Source of the DNA: CALGTL01 sp963579135
Lineage (GTDB): Bacteria > Chloroflexota > Dehalococcoidia > Lucifugimonadales > Australimonadaceae
Direction of reading: 5' to 3'
DNA: 64,000 nt
Assembly: GCA_963579135.1 (NCBI GenBank)
Contig: CAUZFB010000007.1
Span: 14,709-78,708 of the forward strand
Position 1 is the stretch's first letter. Each line of letters starts with the position of its first letter. A model generated the notes under the pieces. It was not told the origin of the DNA and did no database searches. It saw only the letters and a program-made list of their open reading frames with translations. Both the position numbers and the translations under genes were made by a program. Positions 8,870-17,987 of this stretch are shown here, one piece after another.

Positions 8870-9493
8870 CTAGTGCAGCGGCGAGAAAGACGAAGGCACC
8901 ATGTGACGCACCAATTGGTGCACCGGGCGCTCCTCCGTGTGCGGCGGCCAGATGTCGGTTCCGACGTACTGCTTTCGGATCTCGTCACGGTGCGCCCAGT
9001 CCTTGTAAGGCCAGAGCTGGTAGAAGCGATTGAGCTCGCCAAGGTCGCTCATGAAGAAGCCTCCGTGTGGGTAGATCGCCGCACGGCGCTCCACGGACTC
9101 GGAGAAGTGCTTCAAGACGCCGCGGGCCGCTCCCGATGGGTACGTGTACATGCGCAGCTCGTAGAGGTTGCCCCACTCGCGAGGGCCGTCCAGCGGGTCG
9201 TTGGTCTCGCCGGGGATGAGGATGTCGGAGTTCATGTTCTCCAAGAAATCCGTGATTTTTGGGGGCCAGTTGCCGCTGGGGTCATTGATTGCGGCGGCTC
9301 GCACGTCGGCTCGCTGTTGAAGCGATTCGTACCGCCACAGGTGCACGATCTGGTTCAGCGGGCCGATCTCGGTGTGCCAGAATCCCACGAGCGGGGAGTA
9401 TTTGACGCGGGTCTCGATCGCCTCTTCGAAGCGTTTCTCGACCTCGGGTACTGAATTTGGTTTAACCGTGTATGTTCGAAGCTCAAACAGCAT
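8870..9493 (-). CDS. NIPSNAP family protein
   Basis: 207 residues made of two tandem dimeric alpha/beta-barrel repeats: MLFELRTYTVKPNSV with GFWHTEIGPLNQIVHLWRY in the first half, and LYELRMYTY with GGFFMSDLGELNRFYQLWPY in the second. The start is set at the ATG at 9493, which has AGAGGAG 6 bases upstream; a longer frame to 9589 exists but has no ribosome site. Bacterial NIPSNAP proteins have no settled role but recur beside aromatic-degradation genes. It is the first gene of the minus-strand ring-cleavage unit. Confidence 0.88.
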   Translation of the reverse strand: MLFELRTYTVKPNSVPEVEKRFEEAIETRVKYSPLVGFWHTEIGPLNQIVHLWRYESLQQRADVRAAAINDPSGNWPPKITDFLENMNSDILIPGETNDPLDGPREWGNLYELRMYTYPSGAARGVLKHFSESVERRAAIYPHGGFFMSDLGELNRFYQLWPYKDWAHRDEIRKQYVGTDIWPPHTEERPVHQLVRHMVPSSFSPLH

Positions 9494-9614
9494 TTTTGCT
9501 CCTCTGGCGTGTGCAAATGAGTGGCAACCTAAGATAGCTGGCGCGCGGCATCTTACCAGCGTTCGTAGGGCTGTGCGCATGCGGCCCATCAGGGTTTTTC
9601 AAGACAGAAATATG

Positions 9615-11384
9615 CTACCGGTCGGCACCCTGTATCCCCGCGGGCTCGGCGTTGGTCGCAGCGGTCAGAAACTGCTCGCGGTACAACTTGGCGTAGCGTT
9701 CGTCGAGGAGCAACAGATCAGCGTGTGAACCACTCTCGACGACGCGTCCCTGGTCCATGTAGAGGATCACGTCCGCCGCGAGAACCGTCGATAGACGATG
9801 GGCGATCACAATGGTCGTTCGGCCATCCATGAGCTCGCCCACGGCTCGCTGCACGGCTCGCTCGGAATGGGTATCCAAGGACGCGGTTGCTTCGTCGAGG
9901 AGAAGCAGCGCGGGATCCTTCAGGAGGACGCGTGCGATCGCGAGGCGTTGCTTCTCACCACCTGACAGGCGATACCCACGCTCGCCGACGATTGTCTCCA
10001 ACCCCTCGGGCAAGCCGTCGATCACGTCCATGACGGATGCGGACTCGCAGGCCGCTCGTATCTGCTTTTCGGTCGCATCAGGGCGTGCGATGAGCATGTT
10101 TTCCTGAACACTGGCGTGAAATAGGAACGTCTCCTGCGTAACGTACCCCACTTGTTTGCGAAGCGAGTCCAAGGTCAGCCCTCGGATGTCGCGCCCGTCC
10201 AGCAAGATCCGACCCTCCGTGGGGTCATACAGCCGAGGGATCAAGTACGTCATGCTCGTTTTGCCAGCCCCGCTCGGCCCGACCAACGCCACCATCGTTC
10301 CGGCTGCGATCTCGACGTCTACGACGTCCACAGCGCGCTTACCAGGCCTGTACTCCAGGCTCACGCCCTCGAACCGAAGGTGTCCGGCAGCGCGACCGAT
10401 CTCCACAGCATCATCAGCGTCGGCAATGTCAGGCTCAAGGTCCATGTACTCGAATATGCGCTCGAAGTAGGCCGCCGACGTCATCACATCGACGTGCAGA
10501 CTCATCAGGTCGGTCGCCGGCGTGTACAGCCTGCCGAGCAGGCCAACGAACGCAATCACGGTACCGAGCGAGAGCGCGCCGGTCATCACTTGAACACCGC
10601 CAGCGTAATACACGATCGCAGGGCCGCCGGTGGTCACGAGGAACAGCAGCATGAAGTACCAGCGTCCCACCAACGCCTCGCGAACCTGAAGGTCCATCAG
10701 CTCTTTGTTGTCGCGCTGGAACCGGTCGAGCACATCACGCTCCCGGTTGAACGTCTTGATCAGCATAAGACCACTGATCCCCAAGCTCTCGGCCATCAGC
10801 GAGTTCACCGACCCATGCTGCTGCTGGCGCTCCTGGCGCAGGCGTCGACGCAGCTTGCCGACCGTCTTGGTTGGCAGAATCAGCCAGGGCAGCACAAGAA
10901 GCGACACCATGGTCAGCTTCCAATCGAGGACGATCATCGTGGCGAGCGTCGTGCTCAGGATGAGTACGTTCTGGAACACGGAGACGAGCGTGCCCGAGAT
11001 GACGTTGTCGATGCCTGCGATGTCGCTCGTGAGCCGGGACATCAATTCGCCAGTGCGGGATTCGGTGAAGAAGCGTAGGGAGAGCGACTGCAGCCGCGAG
11101 AACATCGCGAGCTTCAGATCGTACATAATGCGCTGGCTCACCACGGTGTTCAGGTAGGCGCGAAGCACGCCTGTGAGTCCGATGGCCAGTGCCGCTCCTA
11201 CGACGCCCAGGGATAGTTTGAGGAGCAGGCCGCGGTCGCCGCCTGCGATGGCATCGTCAACGATCGCGCGTACGAGCAAGGGGGGGATGATGCCTAGGCC
11301 TGCGGCGACGCTCACGGTCGCCAGAATCAGGCTCAGCCGTCTCCAGTACGGGAGTAAAAAGCGCACGACTCGTCGGGCATTCAT
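9615..11384 (-). CDS. ABC transporter, fused membrane and ATP-binding domains (MsbA/multidrug type)
   Basis: 589-residue half-transporter exporter. An N-terminal six-helix ABC-type-1 transmembrane domain (about residues 10-300) is followed by a nucleotide-binding domain with Walker A GPSGAGKTS near 369, signature LSGGEKQRL near 473 and Walker B LLLLDEATASLD near 493, then the switch His in VIAHRLS. It would homodimerise to export a lipid or drug-like substrate. The start is set at the ATG at 11384, directly before the first helix (MNARRVVRF); the frame is open to 11435. Unlinked in function to the flanking catabolic genes as far as can be seen. Confidence 0.92.
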   Translation of the reverse strand: MNARRVVRFLLPYWRRLSLILATVSVAAGLGIIPPLLVRAIVDDAIAGGDRGLLLKLSLGVVGAALAIGLTGVLRAYLNTVVSQRIMYDLKLAMFSRLQSLSLRFFTESRTGELMSRLTSDIAGIDNVISGTLVSVFQNVLILSTTLATMIVLDWKLTMVSLLVLPWLILPTKTVGKLRRRLRQERQQQHGSVNSLMAESLGISGLMLIKTFNRERDVLDRFQRDNKELMDLQVREALVGRWYFMLLFLVTTGGPAIVYYAGGVQVMTGALSLGTVIAFVGLLGRLYTPATDLMSLHVDVMTSAAYFERIFEYMDLEPDIADADDAVEIGRAAGHLRFEGVSLEYRPGKRAVDVVDVEIAAGTMVALVGPSGAGKTSMTYLIPRLYDPTEGRILLDGRDIRGLTLDSLRKQVGYVTQETFLFHASVQENMLIARPDATEKQIRAACESASVMDVIDGLPEGLETIVGERGYRLSGGEKQRLAIARVLLKDPALLLLDEATASLDTHSERAVQRAVGELMDGRTTIVIAHRLSTVLAADVILYMDQGRVVESGSHADLLLLDERYAKLYREQFLTAATNAEPAGIQGADR

Positions 11385-11555
11385 CGTGCCTAAAGCCGTC
11401 GCTGAACGGAGTGGTTCTGATCTTCGAGCCCGCATCTTCGGAGTATAGCTTCAGCTCTTCCTCTGAGCTCCCCGGGCCAGTCAAATGGGCTCCAGAGGTG
11501 AACCCGGAGTAAGTTAGGAGTCCGAAAATCCGAGAAAACAGGTCAGAAAAACCTG

Positions 11556-11583
11556 TTGTAGTGGTTCCATTCGTGCGTACGAT
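11556..11583 (+). promoter_or_regulatory. possible promoter of the DUF5679-like gene
   Basis: TTGTAG at 11556-11561, a 16-base spacer and TACGAT at 11578-11583, about 43 bases before the ATG at 11626. A 7-base inverted repeat (11537-11543 with 11551-11557) touches the -35 and could be an operator. The matches to consensus are only moderate. Confidence 0.35.
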
Positions 11584-11625
11584 GAAAATAGCAAACCCGC
11601 CCACAGAGGCGTAGGGAGGTCAACT

Positions 11626-11781
11626 ATGCAAGCGTACTGTGTGAAGTGTCGGACGCAACGGGATATGAACAGCCCCCGCGACGAGACCACCAAGAACAAT
11701 AGGCCCATTATCAAGGGCACCTGCGCCGTCTGCGGCACAGGCCTCAACATCATCGGCAAGACGATTGCTCAGGTGAACTAA
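11626..11781 (+). CDS. DUF5679-like small zinc-ribbon protein
   Basis: 51 residues beginning MQAYCVKCRTQRDM and ending CAVCGTGLNIIGKT, that is two CxxC knuckles about 30 residues apart, as in small zinc ribbons of the DUF5679 type. The function of this family is unknown; some relatives are considered nucleic-acid-associated. The ATG at 11626 has GGGAGGT 6 bases upstream, and a strong hairpin terminator follows at 11797-11830, so the gene is a self-contained monocistronic unit. Confidence 0.85.
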   Translation: MQAYCVKCRTQRDMNSPRDETTKNNRPIIKGTCAVCGTGLNIIGKTIAQVN

Positions 11782-11796
11782 CCAGCATCTGCTGAA

Positions 11797-11836
11797 ACGA
11801 AGGGGCCCGGCGAGTGCCGGGCCCCTTCGTTCTTAA
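11797..11836 (+). terminator. intrinsic terminator after the zinc-ribbon gene
   Basis: A perfect 15-base arm (11797-11811) pairs with 11816-11830 around a GAGT loop, followed by TCTT. It is very GC-rich, lies 15 bases after the stop codon, and could also act on minus-strand transcripts coming from 11978. Confidence 0.85.
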
Positions 11837-11977
11837 GTTCATGCTCCGGGCTCGGTAGAGGCTCGTTCGTATAGCAGGTAGGTGCGAACGCTCGGATCTC
11901 TTGGCTCCACTGGCTCTCCCGTTGGGACTAAAGGTCGCTCGGCGCTCCGGGGACCGGGCGCGCGAGCGTTACCGAGC

Positions 11978-12805
11978 CTAGAACATGACGTCGCCACCAG
12001 AGACGCTGATGGCGAGCCCAGTGAGGAAGTCTGCCTCGCTAGAGGACAGGAAGGCGGCCGTGTTGGCGATGTCGCCCGTCTCGGTAATCCGCCCAAGGGG
12101 ATTAGCCAGCGATCGCTCTCGCACCATGTCCGCGAGTTGATCTTCCGCCGTTTGTCCCTCGCTTCGAAGCGCTCCAGCTATATGGATCACTCGTTCGGTT
12201 TCGGCGAGCCCGGGGCAGATGGCGTTCACGTTGACTTTGTACTGGCCCATCTCGTGGGCGAACGACTGCGTGAATCCCACAAGCGCGAACTTCGACGCCG
12301 TGTACGCCGCGTAGCGAGGGAGCCCACGTTTGCCGGCGGTCGATGAGATGATAACGATCTTGCCATCGCCACCTCGCTCAATCATGTGACGCGCGACCGC
12401 CTGGCACGTGAGGAACGTGCCCCGAACGTTGACGCGCAGGACCTCGTCGAACGCGTCCTCGGTAAGCTCAACCACGGGTACTCGGTCCGGGCCGGGACGA
12501 GAGCCGGCATTGGCGACGAAGATGTCGATCTTCCCGAACTGCGCGACTACATCATCCACCATCGCCTGCACGGCATCGCCGTCGGACACGTCAGCGATCA
12601 CAGGCATGGACCGCCTGCCCTTTGCTTTGATCTCCTCGACGACAGCGTCAATGCCATTCCAACCGCCACCGTAGGGAGTCGTCGTCACATCATTCACGGC
12701 CACATCGGCGCCGTCGACGGCCAACCGGTTAGCGATAGCCCTGCCGAACCCACGCTCACCACCTGCGCCGGTAACCAATGCTACCTTGCCTGAAAAGTCG
12801 TACAT
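11978..12805 (-). CDS. SDR-family NAD(P)-dependent oxidoreductase
   Basis: 275-residue classical SDR. The nucleotide loop is TGAGGERGFGRA (residues 13-24), NAG is at about residue 97, and the catalytic Ser sits in IISSTAG with the Tyr and Lys in YTASK. The ending SGGDVMF is normal for full-length members. A GAGGAG Shine-Dalgarno precedes the ATG at 12805. It diverges from the molybdenum-hydroxylase gene at 12949 across a 143-base gap that must hold both promoters. It probably oxidises a hydroxylated or alcohol intermediate; the substrate is unknown. Confidence 0.92.
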   Translation of the reverse strand: MYDFSGKVALVTGAGGERGFGRAIANRLAVDGADVAVNDVTTTPYGGGWNGIDAVVEEIKAKGRRSMPVIADVSDGDAVQAMVDDVVAQFGKIDIFVANAGSRPGPDRVPVVELTEDAFDEVLRVNVRGTFLTCQAVARHMIERGGDGKIVIISSTAGKRGLPRYAAYTASKFALVGFTQSFAHEMGQYKVNVNAICPGLAETERVIHIAGALRSEGQTAEDQLADMVRERSLANPLGRITETGDIANTAAFLSSSEADFLTGLAISVSGGDVMF

Positions 12806-12936
12806 TCCAATTCTCCTCGCAGCGCTCGATACGGCTAGGCTCGGTAACCTCGCTCGACGTTGTCAATGCGCAATTCGTTAGGGTGCGCAATCTAGGGAGC
12901 GCCCCGGCGGCTGTCAACTAAATGGGCTCGTTGTGC

Positions 12937-12942
12937 TAGTCT
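12937..12942 (+). promoter_or_regulatory. -10-like element immediately before a start codon (leaderless layout)
   Basis: TAGTCT lies 6 bases before the ATG at 12949, and no purine-rich ribosome site separates them. This is the spacing expected when transcription begins at the ATG itself. A similar element lies before the other molybdenum-hydroxylase gene at 45070. Confidence 0.4.
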
Positions 12943-12948
12943 CCGGCT

Positions 12949-15183
12949 ATGACAACGCAACACTCCACAGGAAGGCCGCTACCACGAGTCGATGGTGCGG
13001 GGAAGGTCACTGGTTCCGCCCGCTACAGCGCGGATGTGGAGATGCCGAATGCCCTTTGGGGGCGAGTCCTCCGTAGCCCCTACCCGTACGCTCGTATCAC
13101 GGCGATTGACACCACGCAGGCCGCGGTATTGCCGGGAGTGCACGCCGTGCTAACCGGGGCGGACGTTCACGGCGCGATGACTGGTAGGCGCATCTTCGAT
13201 ATCCCGCTGATCGCGGACGATGTCGTGCGGTTCACCGGCGACATCGTGGCGGCAGTGGCGGCGGACGACCGCGAGATAGCGGACCGGGCTCTCGCGCTGA
13301 TCAACGTGACGTACGTGGAGCTGACGCCAGTCTTCGATCCGCTGGAAGCGGTGGCGCCGGAGACGAGTCTGTTGCACCCCGACTTCAATACCTACGTGGG
13401 CGGAAAGCCCCAGGAGACGCCATCAAACGTCTTCGTGACGTCCACCTGGGGGACGGGGGATCCGGAGACGGGTTTCGCGGACTCCGACGTGATCATCGAA
13501 GGCACGTACTCGACAGCGATGATGCATCAGGCCTACATGGAGACCCACACGTGTCTAGTGTCCTGTCGCAACGATGGGGAAGTGGACGTTTGGGCCTCGA
13601 ACAAGGGTCCACACGGGCTCAGGCGTGATGTGGCGTTGACGACGAACGTTGACCCCACCGCCATCCACATCCACCACACGACCATCGGTGGCGATTTCGG
13701 TGGCAAGGGTGGGCAGATGAATATACCCATCGCCTATTTCTTGTCGCGAGCCGCACGACAGCCGGTGCGCATGGTGATGGACTACCGCGAGGAGCTCACA
13801 GCGGCGAACCCACGCCATCCAGCGAGCGTCCACGTGAAGTCCGGAGTGAAGAACGACGGCACGATCCTGGCGACGGAGGTTATTGCGTATTACGACTCCG
13901 GAGCGTATGCCGGCTTCCTGCCACTCGGGTTCCTACCGGGCCCGCGGCACTGCGTGGGGCCATACCACATCCCCCACGCTCGCGTTACGGCACACCATGT
14001 GTACACGAACCGTGTTCCGGCGGGTCACATGCGTGGCCCCGGCGAGCCGCAAACGATCTTCGCCGTAGAGTCTCATATCGATATAATTGCACGTAAGTTA
14101 GGGTTAGATCCGGCAGATGTTAGGCGCAAGAACGTGATCCGCGAGGGCGACGTCAATGGATTGGGTGAGGAGTACGAAGATCTGCGTGGAGTGGCAGCAT
14201 TCGAGACGGCGCTCGATAGCTCGGGGTACGGCGTGGAGCGCCCCGATGGGCCACGCACGCGCTCTGGCATCGGCGTGGGCATCGGCGAGCGGGCGCCGGG
14301 CGGCGGGGAGACGCACGCTGCGGTGACGTTCACGCAAGACGGCTCAGTGGTGATCCATACGTCGATCTTCGAGCAGGGTTCGGGCACCTACACGATCCTA
14401 ACCCAAATGGCGTCCGACATCCTGGGCGTGGACCCCGGCAAGATCACGGTCGAGGTCTGGAACACCGACGAGACGGGGTACGACTCGGGCGCGGGAGCAA
14501 GTCGCAATACGCGTATGGCTAGCGAGGCTGTGACCAACGCTGCAGTGGAAGCACGGGATGCTCTGTTCAGGCTTGCGGCGGAGCTGGAGGGCTGGAACCA
14601 AGAGGGTATGAGTCTCACGCACAAGGGCCTCGTACGTCAGGGGGTGGCGGGCGCGACGCCGCTAGTGGAGCTGCTATCGCGAACCGATACGGCCATCAGC
14701 GGTGCCTACGACTATAAAGACATGGCGCACGCGCACGTGACAGCGTTCACGATCCACGTCGCGGAGGTAACGGTGGACATCGACACAGGCCAGGTCATGC
14801 TCGATAGGCTGACAGCGGTGCATGACGCGGGGCAGGTGCTGAATCCGATAGGCCATGAAGGGCAGGTCAACGGTGGCGCCATCCAGGGGATGGGCTACGG
14901 GTTGATGGAGGAGCTTGCGGTGAGCGGTGGGCAGGTCGCTACGCAATCGCTCGCCGACTACAAGATCCCGACGTTTGCCGATATGCCGACGTTTCAGTCG
15001 GTGGTGCTGGAGTCCGAGGGCGGGGTTGGGCCGTTCAACATCAAAGGCATCGGGGAGAATTCGTTCTCGCCGATGGCGCCGGCCATCGCGAATGCGGTTG
15101 CTGACGCGTGTGGCGCCCGCATCACGGACCTGCCGATAACGGCAGAAAAGGTCTATCGGGCGCTCCGGGGACAGGCTCAGTAG
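12949..15183 (+). CDS. xanthine dehydrogenase-family molybdopterin-binding subunit (orphan large subunit)
   Basis: 744-residue Mo-MCD catalytic subunit. It starts with the GAGKVTGSARYSAD pattern of the a/b hammerhead domain, carries GGDFGGKGG in the first Mo domain, GHMRGPGEPQ (R362) where CO dehydrogenases have the active-site loop, and IKGIGENSFSP with the probable catalytic Glu near the C terminus. The family hydroxylates aldehydes and N-heterocycles or oxidises CO-like small molecules. The active-site loop is not that of CO dehydrogenase form I. No FeS or FAD subunit is adjacent; it ends 3 bases from the convergent TPP gene. The start lacks a Shine-Dalgarno. Confidence 0.92.
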   Translation: MTTQHSTGRPLPRVDGAGKVTGSARYSADVEMPNALWGRVLRSPYPYARITAIDTTQAAVLPGVHAVLTGADVHGAMTGRRIFDIPLIADDVVRFTGDIVAAVAADDREIADRALALINVTYVELTPVFDPLEAVAPETSLLHPDFNTYVGGKPQETPSNVFVTSTWGTGDPETGFADSDVIIEGTYSTAMMHQAYMETHTCLVSCRNDGEVDVWASNKGPHGLRRDVALTTNVDPTAIHIHHTTIGGDFGGKGGQMNIPIAYFLSRAARQPVRMVMDYREELTAANPRHPASVHVKSGVKNDGTILATEVIAYYDSGAYAGFLPLGFLPGPRHCVGPYHIPHARVTAHHVYTNRVPAGHMRGPGEPQTIFAVESHIDIIARKLGLDPADVRRKNVIREGDVNGLGEEYEDLRGVAAFETALDSSGYGVERPDGPRTRSGIGVGIGERAPGGGETHAAVTFTQDGSVVIHTSIFEQGSGTYTILTQMASDILGVDPGKITVEVWNTDETGYDSGAGASRNTRMASEAVTNAAVEARDALFRLAAELEGWNQEGMSLTHKGLVRQGVAGATPLVELLSRTDTAISGAYDYKDMAHAHVTAFTIHVAEVTVDIDTGQVMLDRLTAVHDAGQVLNPIGHEGQVNGGAIQGMGYGLMEELAVSGGQVATQSLADYKIPTFADMPTFQSVVLESEGGVGPFNIKGIGENSFSPMAPAIANAVADACGARITDLPITAEKVYRALRGQAQ

Positions 15184-15186
15184 CGC

Positions 15187-16965
15187 CTACGCTCCCATCA
15201 TCGTTTGGGGGATGGTGGGTAAGTCTACGGCGATGACGGCGGGGATGCCGTTGTGAACCTGGTCGAGGCCTCGCTTGAGCGCAGGACCAACCTGGTCTGC
15301 TTCCATGACCGATTCCCCGTAACAGTTGGCTGCCTCTGCGAGCTTGGCAAAGTTGGGGGGTGGGTCAAACGTCCCTCCCTCCCAGTCCTGGGTGCCCACG
15401 ACGTGGCCTTCGGGGTACTGGCGTTGGAGGCCAGCGGTGCCGGTGCTGTACGACTTGTTCACGAAGACGACGGTGAGGAACGCGGCTTTGTAGTGACTCG
15501 CCGCCCAGAGCGACGCTAGCGGGCTACCGAACATGAAGTAGCCGTCACCGGTGGTCAAGACAACGTCGCGATCCGGGGCAGCGATCTTGGCACCGAACGC
15601 CGCGCCTGATCCGAACCCGCCGGAACTGCCTCCACTCTTGAAGTATGTTCCGGGCTCGGTGCGGTGGTGGTGCGCTCTGACGAACGCGGAGTAGCTGACG
15701 ACGTCGTCAACCATGATCGTGTCCGGCTCCATGACGCTCGCCACCTGATGGGCAATCCAACGGGGGTGGATAGGGTTGCGGCCGGAAACAGCCAGTGCCG
15801 CGTCCTCGTCCGCCGCCAACATGGCCTTCTTCCGGGTATAAAGCTTGGCGCGCCGGTCCTCAATCTTGCCCATGTCGCTGATGGAGAGCAGAGACGTGGC
15901 TGCGTCGTACACCGCCTGGGCAAAGGAGACGGCTGGTACGGACAACCACATGTCGGCGTGAAACTCCATCGTCTTGGAACGGGACTGCACCGGGTCCACA
16001 TCCACCCAAACGATTTTCGTGTCAGGGCTCAGCTTGCCGTCGATGGGCTGGTACGGCACGACCGCCTCAACGGCCACGAGTACGTCGGCGTCCGTCGGTT
16101 GCGGCCCCGTGCCAAACAGCGAGTGGGTGGTGGGAAAGTTCAGCCGATTCACGCGTCCACCATCCATGACCGGAACGGCCAGCAGCTCTGCCAATCGCAC
16201 CAGTTCCGGCACGGACTCGGGATTGCGGCCAGACTGGCCCAGGACGATCAGGGGATTGTTCGCTTTGATGAGCCACTCCGCGACCTGGCGTGCGTCTTTG
16301 GGGTCAGGCCAGGCAGGGCGGGCAAGGCCGAGCTCGTCGCGCGTCGGGAAGCGGGTACGCCCGCCCATGGGGAGCTTCGCCATCTCCTGGGGGACGACCA
16401 GGTACACGGGGCCTTTGGGCTCGCTCATCGCGACCTGCAGCAGGCGGCTGACCATGAGGCCCGGGTTATCCTGCCACTCCATGCGGTGATCGAGCTTGGT
16501 GTACTGCCGAACGATCTCGCCCTGGTCACGCGGCTCCTGAACCCACTGCACATTTGCTTCGCGTGAGCCTGGCATGGAACCAGGGTAGGCTCGCGGACCC
16601 GCTCCTGCCATGATGAGCACGGGGTAGCTTCCACGCCATGCAGTGTGGATGCCGGCGCCGAAGTTGAGGGTTCCCACGTCCACATGGGCCGCTGTGGCCG
16701 CCGGACCTCCGGACACCATCGCGGTGCCCAAGGCGGCATTGAGGGCCGCGCCCTCATGCGTGACGGTGTAAAGCTTAGGCGTAGGCCAACCACGGGCGTT
16801 GGCCCGCGCTGCGGCCTCCTGGTAGAACGCGAGTTCAGATCCGCTCACGAAGTAGAAGTGGTCGATGCCTCCGAGTTTCATGGAGGTCATCACCGCATCC
16901 GCCCATTCCTCAGCCGGATACTCACCCCACCTGGGGTCCGACGCCTCCAAACGCTGATCAGTCAT
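15187..16965 (-). CDS. thiamine pyrophosphate-dependent enzyme (acetolactate synthase-like)
   Basis: 592 residues with the three-domain fold of the ALS/decarboxylase superfamily. The N-terminal domain has the conserved Glu in THEGAALNAALG (near residue 72), a central domain follows, and the C-terminal TPP-binding motif is GDGYFMFGSP to FVNK (GDG, about 26 residues, then N). Family members decarboxylate or ligate 2-oxo acids; the exact reaction is not predictable. A GAGGTGA Shine-Dalgarno precedes the ATG, which overlaps by 4 bases the stop of the 2-hydroxyacid dehydrogenase, so the two are translationally coupled. Confidence 0.9.
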   Translation of the reverse strand: MTDQRLEASDPRWGEYPAEEWADAVMTSMKLGGIDHFYFVSGSELAFYQEAAARANARGWPTPKLYTVTHEGAALNAALGTAMVSGGPAATAAHVDVGTLNFGAGIHTAWRGSYPVLIMAGAGPRAYPGSMPGSREANVQWVQEPRDQGEIVRQYTKLDHRMEWQDNPGLMVSRLLQVAMSEPKGPVYLVVPQEMAKLPMGGRTRFPTRDELGLARPAWPDPKDARQVAEWLIKANNPLIVLGQSGRNPESVPELVRLAELLAVPVMDGGRVNRLNFPTTHSLFGTGPQPTDADVLVAVEAVVPYQPIDGKLSPDTKIVWVDVDPVQSRSKTMEFHADMWLSVPAVSFAQAVYDAATSLLSISDMGKIEDRRAKLYTRKKAMLAADEDAALAVSGRNPIHPRWIAHQVASVMEPDTIMVDDVVSYSAFVRAHHHRTEPGTYFKSGGSSGGFGSGAAFGAKIAAPDRDVVLTTGDGYFMFGSPLASLWAASHYKAAFLTVVFVNKSYSTGTAGLQRQYPEGHVVGTQDWEGGTFDPPPNFAKLAEAANCYGESVMEADQVGPALKRGLDQVHNGIPAVIAVDLPTIPQTMMGA

Positions 16966-17987
16966 CGAGTCACCTCAAGCCATTCGTATCGTCCTGCGCC
17001 ACGCCAGGTGGGGAGGACGTCGGGATTCTTCACGTATTCGTGTGGCACGATGCCGCCCAGCACGGCGATAGCGTTCTCCATGGCCAATCGCTGGTTGCCC
17101 ATACGGCTGGCCTCGCTAGCGGCGACGTTGTGGGGAGTGAGGATCACCCGCTCCTGGTCAAGCTCTCGCAGCGGGCTGTCCTGGGGGAGCGGTTCGGGGT
17201 CGAATACATCCAACGCCACGCCAGCGACCCAGTCTTCGTTGATCGCTCGGCACACCGCCTTTTCATCCACCGCTTCGCCGCGCGATGTGTTCACCAGATA
17301 CGCGGTTTTCTTCATCGATCGGAGCGCGTCCTCGTTAATGATCTTCGTTGTTTCAGGAGTGATAGTGACGTGGACAGACACGAAATCGGACTCATGGAGG
17401 AGTGTCTCCAGGTCCACGCGCTTGACGCCAAGTTGGTCAAATCGTTCTTGGCCCACATAGGGGTCGCAACCGAGCACGTTGAGGTCCCAGCCCATGAGAC
17501 GGCGTGCGACCCCACCTCCCGTTCGGCCAAGGCCGATCAGACCCACGGTTTTTCCCCACATCAGGAATCCACGGTCGACCCGCTGTCCCCACTCGCCGTC
17601 ACGCAACCGGGCTTCCTTGCGTTTCACGCGTTTGGTGAGCGCGAGCATCATGCCGATGGATGCCTCCGCGACTCCGATGACGTTCTCACGCGACGGGCTG
17701 TGACAGACGAGAATGTTGTTCTCGGTCGCGGCGTCGATGGCGATCTTCTCGGTACCGACGGCCGGGCCGACGATGGTCGTCAACTCGGGTAGCGCCTCCA
17801 CCACTTGGCGGGAGACGTGAAGCGACACCAGGAGATCAGCGCCCTGGCATAGCTCGATCAACTCGCCATCCGAAAGACGCCCACCTAGGTTGCGGTCGAT
17901 CTGGCCAAACACAATCTCGTGTCCCGCCTGCTTCAGGGCGCCCCATTCCTCGTTGGGGCCGTTCGGTGCAGCAACAACAACTTTCAT
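16962..17987 (-). CDS. D-isomer-specific 2-hydroxyacid dehydrogenase
   Basis: 341 residues. The NAD-binding motif GLIGLGRTGGG is followed by an Asp (GCDPYV) that indicates NAD rather than NADP. The catalytic Arg is in NTSRGEAVDE, the Glu in DVFDPEPLP and the His in LTPHNVAASE, so the triad is complete. It interconverts a 2-oxo and a D-2-hydroxy acid. Its ATG shares one base with the stop of the decayed amidohydrolase upstream, and its stop overlaps the TPP gene start, so the three were built as one coupled operon. The 2-oxo acid may be the shared substrate with the TPP enzyme. Confidence 0.92.
   Translation of the reverse strand: MKVVVAAPNGPNEEWGALKQAGHEIVFGQIDRNLGGRLSDGELIELCQGADLLVSLHVSRQVVEALPELTTIVGPAVGTEKIAIDAATENNILVCHSPSRENVIGVAEASIGMMLALTKRVKRKEARLRDGEWGQRVDRGFLMWGKTVGLIGLGRTGGGVARRLMGWDLNVLGCDPYVGQERFDQLGVKRVDLETLLHESDFVSVHVTITPETTKIINEDALRSMKKTAYLVNTSRGEAVDEKAVCRAINEDWVAGVALDVFDPEPLPQDSPLRELDQERVILTPHNVAASEASRMGNQRLAMENAIAVLGGIVPHEYVKNPDVLPTWRGAGRYEWLEVTR

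Noticed and set aside
10152..11078. A 308-codon plus-strand open frame inside the ABC transporter gene
   Set aside because: It is antisense to a gene with all ABC motifs; composition (His/Arg/Gln-rich) matches a frame shadow of high-GC coding DNA, and it has no ribosome site.
15664..16566. A 300-codon plus-strand open frame opposite the TPP enzyme
   Set aside because: Antisense shadow; the opposite strand has the conserved Glu and the GDG-N thiamine motif.
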